A stretch of DNA of 8,831 nucleotides from Ardenticatenia bacterium (GTDB taxonomy: Bacteria > Chloroflexota > Anaerolineae > Aggregatilineales > Aggregatilineaceae). Location: assembly GCA_026984385.1 (NCBI GenBank), contig JALSSH010000370.1:1-8831 (forward strand). The letters are read 5' to 3'. The notes below the pieces were generated by a model. The model was not told the DNA's origin, did no database searches, and saw nothing but the letters and a program-made list of their open reading frames with translations. This document shows, piece by piece, positions 4,659 to 8,831 of the stretch. A program made the translations under genes and the position numbers. Each line of letters starts with the position of its first letter. The stretch's first letter is position 1.

Positions 4659-7600
4659 TCACTGCTCCACGCGCTTGACCACCACCAGCGTAATGTCGTC
4701 GAATTGCGGCGCGCCCCCGACGAACGTATCCAGCGCGTCCACCACCGCGCTCACCACAGCGGACGCCGAGCGCTCTCGCGCCGTGAGCAGCGCCCCTTCC
4801 AGCCCCGCCATGCCGAACTGTTCGGCGTTCTCGCGTTGCGCCTCGGTCACCCCGTCCGTGTAGGCGGCCAGCAGGTCATGCGCTTGGAGCGTAACTTCGC
4901 GCTCCACCAACGCGATCTCCGGAATCACGCCCAGCGCGATCCCGCGCGCCTGCAAACGTTCCACGCGCCCGTCGGCGCGCACGACCAGCGGCGGGTTGTG
5001 CCCGGCGCTGCTATAGCGCACCGTGCCGCTGGCCGGATGCCATATCCCGTACCACACCGTGACGAACAGATCCGAGTGGGTATCGCGCAACAGCAACTGA
5101 TTGACCCGTTGCAGCGTTTCGGCGGGTGAGTGGTGGTTCGAACCCACCGCGCGCAACAGCGTTCGGCTCAGCGCCATATACAGCGCGGCGGGCACGCCCT
5201 TGTCCGCCACGTCCGCGATCACAATCGCCCAATGTTCCGCGTCTATGGGGAAGAAATCGTAAAAGTCCCCGCCGACTTGCCGCGCCGCGCGATAGAACGC
5301 GCCCACCTCCCAGCCCGCGATCTGCGGGGTGTGGTCCGGCAAGAAGCTGGTTTGGATGTCGCGCGCCACTTCCAACTCGCGCTCCAGCCGTTCGGCGGCG
5401 GCGGCTTCTTTTTGCAAACGCGCATTTTCCAGCGCCAGCGCGGTTTGGTGCGCGATCCCGCTGAGGATGCGCGCGCGGCGCTGGTCGAGTGGACGGTTCG
5501 GGGTGGGGTGGTCAACCAACATCGCGCCCACCAACTGCCCCCGCGCCACCAACGGCAACCCCAACAGCGTGGGGCTGGCGAAAAGCTCATACAGCGCGGG
5601 CGGCAAGGGGCAATCCGCCGCCTCGCCGCAAATGACGGCGTCCCCGCCTTGGGCCAGCCGTTGCAAGAAAAGCCCTTTGTCTACGGGCAAGGTGATCGCG
5701 CCGAACCGTTGCGCCTCTTCCGTCGCCAAGCCCCAACACGGCCCGCCGACAAAATGCGCCTGTTCCGGTTGCCACTTGAGGATGCCGCAACGTTCCACAC
5801 CCACCAAGAGCGGCGTTAGGCGCACGATGGTTTCCAAGCTGGCCTCGGTGTCGAGCTGGGTGTTGACCGCCTCGGCCACCTGCAAAAGCGCGGTGGTGAT
5901 CCAGGCCTCCTCTTGCTGGGCGGTGACAAGCTGAGCGTTGGTGATGGCGACGGCGGCTTGGTTGGCAAAGGTGCTGATGATGGCGCGCTCTTCCGCCGTG
6001 AAGTGTTCCGCGCCCAGCCGCGCCAACAGCAAATAGCCCGTCACCCGTCCGGCCACCTCCAGCGCCACCGCGAGCTGATCCTTGACCGCGTCGTCGGGGT
6101 GCGGATGGGCGATCAGCGCGTGGAGCATGGCGAAAAGCTGCGCTTCGTCGGCTTGGTCGGCGGGGAGGGTTTGCTGCCACACCTCCGGCGCGCCGCTGAC
6201 TGCCGCGCCGTGCACGGTCGCCACGCGAAAAACGTTCGCTTCCTCGTCGCGCAACAAGATCGCGCCGCAATCATACGGCACGACGCGCTCCAAGCCGGTC
6301 ATTATACCGCCGAGCGTGCTTCCCAGGTCCAGCGAGGCGGCCAACGCGGTGCTGAGCGCGCGCAACGTTTCGGCCAGCTCACGTCGCCGCGCCTCGTTGG
6401 CAAAAAGCGTCGCGTTGCGCAAAGCCACCGCCACCGTGTCCGCCAGCGCTTGGATCAAGGCCACGTCGTCCGCGCTGAAGGCTTGCGGCGTGGTGCTGTG
6501 GATATCGAAAACGCCCAGGATATGCGCGCCAATGCGAATCGGCACGGCCATTTCGCTGCGTGTGTCGTCCACGCCGCCGACCGCGCCCCATTCGTCCGCC
6601 GACACATGGGGCAACACTTCCGGCTGCCCGCTGCGCGCCACCCGCGCGATGATGTTGTCGCTTTCCAGCGGAAAGCTCAGCTCTTCCAGCGCCCATCGCC
6701 CGCTGTGTACGCCGCTTCCGCTGCGGAAAACGACGTGCTCGCCCAGCCGCAAAAAAAGATGCACGCGGTCATAGCCGAGCGTGTCGGCCACCAAGTCCGC
6801 GACTTCTTCCAGCAGCGCGTCAATGTCCAAAATCGAGACCACCGCGCGCGCTACCTCTACCAGCGCGTTGACCCGCTCGCGTTGGCGGCGCTCGGCGTGA
6901 TAGGTTTGCGCCTCCTGGATCGCCAGTGCCACTTGGCCGGCCAGCGTTTCCAGCAAAAAAGCGTCGTCCCCGCTGAAGGCGTCCGCGCGGTTGCTTTGCA
7001 CGTCCAAAACGCCGAGCACGCGCTCTTGCACCAGCAGCGGCACGACGATCTCGGAGCGGGTCGCGTCGAGCGTGGTCAGCGGCAAGTAGCGCTCGTCCGC
7101 CGCCACGTCCGTCACGATCACCGTTTCGCGCTCACGGATCGCCCAGCCGACCAGGCCTTGCTGTGGCGTCAGGCTCAGCGAGTCGCTTTGGAAGGCCTCA
7201 TGGCTGCTGGCTTTGAGCTGGATCGTTTGCGTTTTTTCGTCCAGGATGAAGATGTTGACCGCGTAGTAGCCAAAAGCGTTGTGGATCAGGGTAACGATCT
7301 GGTGAAAGAGCGCGGGCAACGGCTGAATGGCGGTCACCTGGCGCGTCACGTCGTTGATCAAACGCAACTGGCGGGCGCGCTCTTGGGCGGCTTCCAGCAT
7401 CTGGGCGTTGCGGATGGCGGGGCTGGCTTGGTTGGCGAGCAGGGTCAACAGCCGCAAGTCCCGCTCGTTGAAGGCGTTCGGCTCGTCGCTTTGCACCGCG
7501 ATCACGCCCAGCGTGGCCCCGCCGCTGAGCAGCGGAGCGAAAATGGCGGAGCGGGCGGGGTGGGCGTTGCTGGTGGCGCTGGGGCGGGCGGGCAATTCGT

Positions 7601-8021
7601 CCCATTCGCGGCGGAAGTCTCGCACCAAAAGCCCCTTGCCGCTGCGCCGCACCCAGCCGACGATGCCCTCGTTGGCCTGGCCGCTGAAGCGTTGCGGGGG
7701 CAAGCGCTCGGCGTTGCGCAACCACACCTGGATCACGTAGTCGTTGTGGTCAAAAAGCCCCAGTTGGAAGTTGCGCGTATCCACGATGCGCGTGGCTTGC
7801 TGATAGATCACCTCGCAGAGCGCGTCCACCTTGAGCTGCACGCTGAGAATAGCCTTGCCCACGCCGGCCAGCACGTCCAGCTCGGCGCGGCGGATGTTGG
7901 CTTGGGCCAGCGCGTAGCCGCGTTTGCGCCCGCGCCAATAGCCAGCCAGCAAGCCCGCCGCCGCCCCGCCGACAGCCAGCGCCGCGCCCACCAGCATCAC
8001 CGCGATCAGTGTGCTTGTCAT
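4659..8021 (-). CDS. Membrane-anchored five-GAF PP2C (SpoIIE/RsbU-type) serine phosphatase
   Basis: The 1120-residue protein is a sensor phosphatase of the partner-switching type. One N-terminal membrane helix (about 5-28) is followed by RGRKRG, a stop-transfer sequence that puts the rest in the cytoplasm. Five GAF-like domains follow at about 45-207, 215-373, 383-540, 545-700 and 705-870. Each has the typical closing strand, such as VPLLVQERVLGVLDVQS (327-343), VPIRIGAHILGVFDIHS (493-509) and LPLVARGQLVGAMLVD (822-837). The fourth is the most divergent. A helical linker with LERELEVARDIQTSFLP (879-895), the usual joint to RsbU-type phosphatases, leads to the catalytic domain. Metal-binding motifs there are GGDFYD (917-922), ADVADKG (936-942), AGHNPP (1006-1011), YTDGVTEA (1054-1061) and QFDDIT (1106-1111). 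The active-site aspartates appear complete. The ATG at 8021 lies 29 nt after the kinase-STAS gene and has only a weak AAGGTAGG site, so it depends on the same transcript. The likely substrate is the STAS phosphoserine of its neighbour (inference). Confidence 0.92.
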   Translation of the reverse strand: MTSTLIAVMLVGAALAVGGAAAGLLAGYWRGRKRGYALAQANIRRAELDVLAGVGKAILSVQLKVDALCEVIYQQATRIVDTRNFQLGLFDHNDYVIQVWLRNAERLPPQRFSGQANEGIVGWVRRSGKGLLVRDFRREWDELPARPSATSNAHPARSAIFAPLLSGGATLGVIAVQSDEPNAFNERDLRLLTLLANQASPAIRNAQMLEAAQERARQLRLINDVTRQVTAIQPLPALFHQIVTLIHNAFGYYAVNIFILDEKTQTIQLKASSHEAFQSDSLSLTPQQGLVGWAIRERETVIVTDVAADERYLPLTTLDATRSEIVVPLLVQERVLGVLDVQSNRADAFSGDDAFLLETLAGQVALAIQEAQTYHAERRQRERVNALVEVARAVVSILDIDALLEEVADLVADTLGYDRVHLFLRLGEHVVFRSGSGVHSGRWALEELSFPLESDNIIARVARSGQPEVLPHVSADEWGAVGGVDDTRSEMAVPIRIGAHILGVFDIHSTTPQAFSADDVALIQALADTVAVALRNATLFANEARRRELAETLRALSTALAASLDLGSTLGGIMTGLERVVPYDCGAILLRDEEANVFRVATVHGAAVSGAPEVWQQTLPADQADEAQLFAMLHALIAHPHPDDAVKDQLAVALEVAGRVTGYLLLARLGAEHFTAEERAIISTFANQAAVAITNAQLVTAQQEEAWITTALLQVAEAVNTQLDTEASLETIVRLTPLLVGVERCGILKWQPEQAHFVGGPCWGLATEEAQRFGAITLPVDKGLFLQRLAQGGDAVICGEAADCPLPPALYELFASPTLLGLPLVARGQLVGAMLVDHPTPNRPLDQRRARILSGIAHQTALALENARLQKEAAAAERLERELEVARDIQTSFLPDHTPQIAGWEVGAFYRAARQVGGDFYDFFPIDAEHWAIVIADVADKGVPAALYMALSRTLLRAVGSNHHSPAETLQRVNQLLLRDTHSDLFVTVWYGIWHPASGTVRYSSAGHNPPLVVRADGRVERLQARGIALGVIPEIALVEREVTLQAHDLLAAYTDGVTEAQRENAEQFGMAGLEGALLTARERSASAVVSAVVDALDTFVGGAPQFDDITLVVVKRVEQ

Positions 8022-8050
8022 GGCGACCTACCTTGCAATGAAAGGGCTAC

Positions 8051-8831
8051 TTACGGCTTGGACGGTCGGGCGGCCAGGGCGCTTTCCAAGTCCGGGTAGA
8101 GCTGGAAAAGCATATCAAAGCCGACCATCTCCATAATCTCGACGATGCGCGGCTGCAGCCCGCACAAGATCACGTCGCCTTGAGCTTCGCGCGCGCGCCG
8201 CCAAGCGGCCACCAGCACTTTTAGCCCGCTGCTGGCGATGTAGTCCACGTCGCTCATATCCACAACCAACCAAGTGCGGCCCGCGCTGAGCTGGGCGTTG
8301 AGCGTGTGTTCGAGTGTGGGCGCGCTTTGGCTATCCAGCCTGCCGCGCGGCGTGATGATCGCGCTGTGGGCGTCTAGAGCGCGGGTCGGGAAGCCGACTT
8401 GGGGCGTTTGCTCCTCGCCCGAGGAGCGGTGTTTTTTGACCAGGGTCAGCACGTTTTTATCCCCTTCGCGGCGATATTCCACTGCGTCCATCAGGCGACG
8501 GATGAAGTAGATGCCCCAGCCCCCGGGTTGGCGGCTGTCCAGCGGTTGGGCAGGGTCTGGAGCGGCGTGGGCCAATGGGTTGAAGGCGGGGCTGTCGTCG
8601 GTGATGGTGATGCGGAAGACGTCCGCTTCCAGGCTGCAAACGATCTCGATCTGGTGAGCGTCTTCTTGGAAGCGGTAGCCGTGCTCGATGATGTTGGTCA
8701 ACGCTTCGTCTACGGCCATTTGGCAATGGTAGACGGCGCGCTCGTCCAGGCCGGCACGTTGAGCCGCCTCGGCGACGGCTTCGGCGGCGTGGCGCACGTT
8801 CTCCAACCGCGCAGCGATCACCAGGCGGCTT
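8051..8831 (-). CDS. RsbW-like anti-sigma kinase fused to a STAS (anti-anti-sigma) domain, N-terminus cut by the window
   Basis: The N-terminal part (about 1-131, counting from the GTG at 8821) is a GHKL ATPase of the RsbW/SpoIIAB type. It has the N box AVDEALTNIIEHGY (36-49, E39 and N43), a G1-like box TDDSPAFNP (74-82) and a G2 box GGWGIYFIRRLMDAVEY (100-116). The G1 box has Ser and Ala where the family has Gly, so nucleotide handling may differ. The C-terminal part (about 148-252) is a STAS domain like SpoIIAA/RsbV. It has VVDMSDVDYIASSGLKVL (186-203), where S198 corresponds to the serine phosphorylated in SpoIIAA; the Asp usually before the Ser pair is A196. Kinase and its classical substrate are normally separate proteins. 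The frame stays open to the window edge, and the three residues before the GTG (SRL) extend the expected first strand, so the real start is probably outside and this GTG an internal valine. The phosphatase gene follows 29 nt downstream. Confidence 0.9.
   Translation of the reverse strand, partial: SRLVIAARLENVRHAAEAVAEAAQRAGLDERAVYHCQMAVDEALTNIIEHGYRFQEDAHQIEIVCSLEADVFRITITDDSPAFNPLAHAAPDPAQPLDSRQPGGWGIYFIRRLMDAVEYRREGDKNVLTLVKKHRSSGEEQTPQVGFPTRALDAHSAIITPRGRLDSQSAPTLEHTLNAQLSAGRTWLVVDMSDVDYIASSGLKVLVAAWRRAREAQGDVILCGLQPRIVEIMEMVGFDMLFQLYPDLESALAARPSKP

Noticed and set aside
4448..4863. Open frames over the GC-rich gap (plus 4456-4863, minus 4448-4636)
   Set aside because: They are Arg/Ala-rich and run through the palindromic element. 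The plus-strand frame also overlaps the end of the phosphatase gene on the other strand.
5913..8099. A 728-codon open frame on the plus strand opposite the phosphatase gene
   Set aside because: It lies antisense to a gene with clear GAF and PP2C motifs. Its translation is rich in Arg, His, Ala and Gln with no recognisable domain, as expected from the mirror frame of a high-GC gene.

Overview
The window looks like chromosomal DNA from a GC-rich member of the Chloroflexota, probably Anaerolineae-like. This is an inference from three things. The lipoprotein linker contains the proline/threonine run FPPTWTPSP, a style common in that phylum. The signalling phosphatase carries a long array of GAF domains. 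Housekeeping genes (ruvA, thyX, rnhA) sit as short, loosely grouped units on both strands. No transposase, integrase, CRISPR array, tRNA or rRNA gene is visible.

Layout. (1) 1-1345, plus strand: the last codons of a possible upstream gene, then ruvA (Holliday-junction recognition) and thyX (flavin-dependent thymidylate synthase), 14 nt apart and probably co-transcribed. (2) 1360-1402: a hairpin between convergent genes. (3) 1410-2366, minus strand: a two-gene operon of a proline-rich lipoprotein and a three-helix membrane protein. The Shine-Dalgarno site of the lipoprotein overlaps the stop codon of the membrane protein. (4) 2367-2448: a compact divergent promoter region with overlapping -10 boxes and a palindrome. 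(5) 2449-3348, plus strand: a double-length RNase HI. Its N-terminal half has all catalytic residues; its C-terminal half is a second RNase H domain that has lost most of them. (6) 3349-3523: a regulatory gap with a good candidate promoter. (7) 3524-4144, plus strand: a metallo-beta-lactamase-fold protein whose metal-binding motifs are heavily altered. (8) 4145-4658: more than 500 nt without a convincing gene. The left part is AT-rich (about 43% GC) and rich in small inverted repeats. The right part is very GC-rich and holds a highly regular four-way (cloverleaf-like) inverted-repeat structure. (9) 4659-8831, minus strand: a two-gene partner-switching module. One gene fuses an RsbW-like kinase domain to a STAS domain and runs off the right edge. 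The other encodes a 1120-residue protein with one membrane helix, five GAF-like domains and a PP2C/SpoIIE-type phosphatase domain.

How the genes may work together. ruvA, thyX and rnhA all serve DNA replication, repair or precursor supply but show no specific joint system. The kinase-STAS fusion and the multi-GAF phosphatase form a plausible signalling pair. In known RsbU/RsbW/RsbV systems the phosphatase removes phosphate from the STAS serine that the kinase adds, and so controls a sigma factor or another output. The target here is not visible. The points most worth a second look are the cloverleaf at 4501-4589, the catalytically dead second RNase H domain, the missing metal ligands in the MBL-fold protein, and the kinase-STAS fusion.
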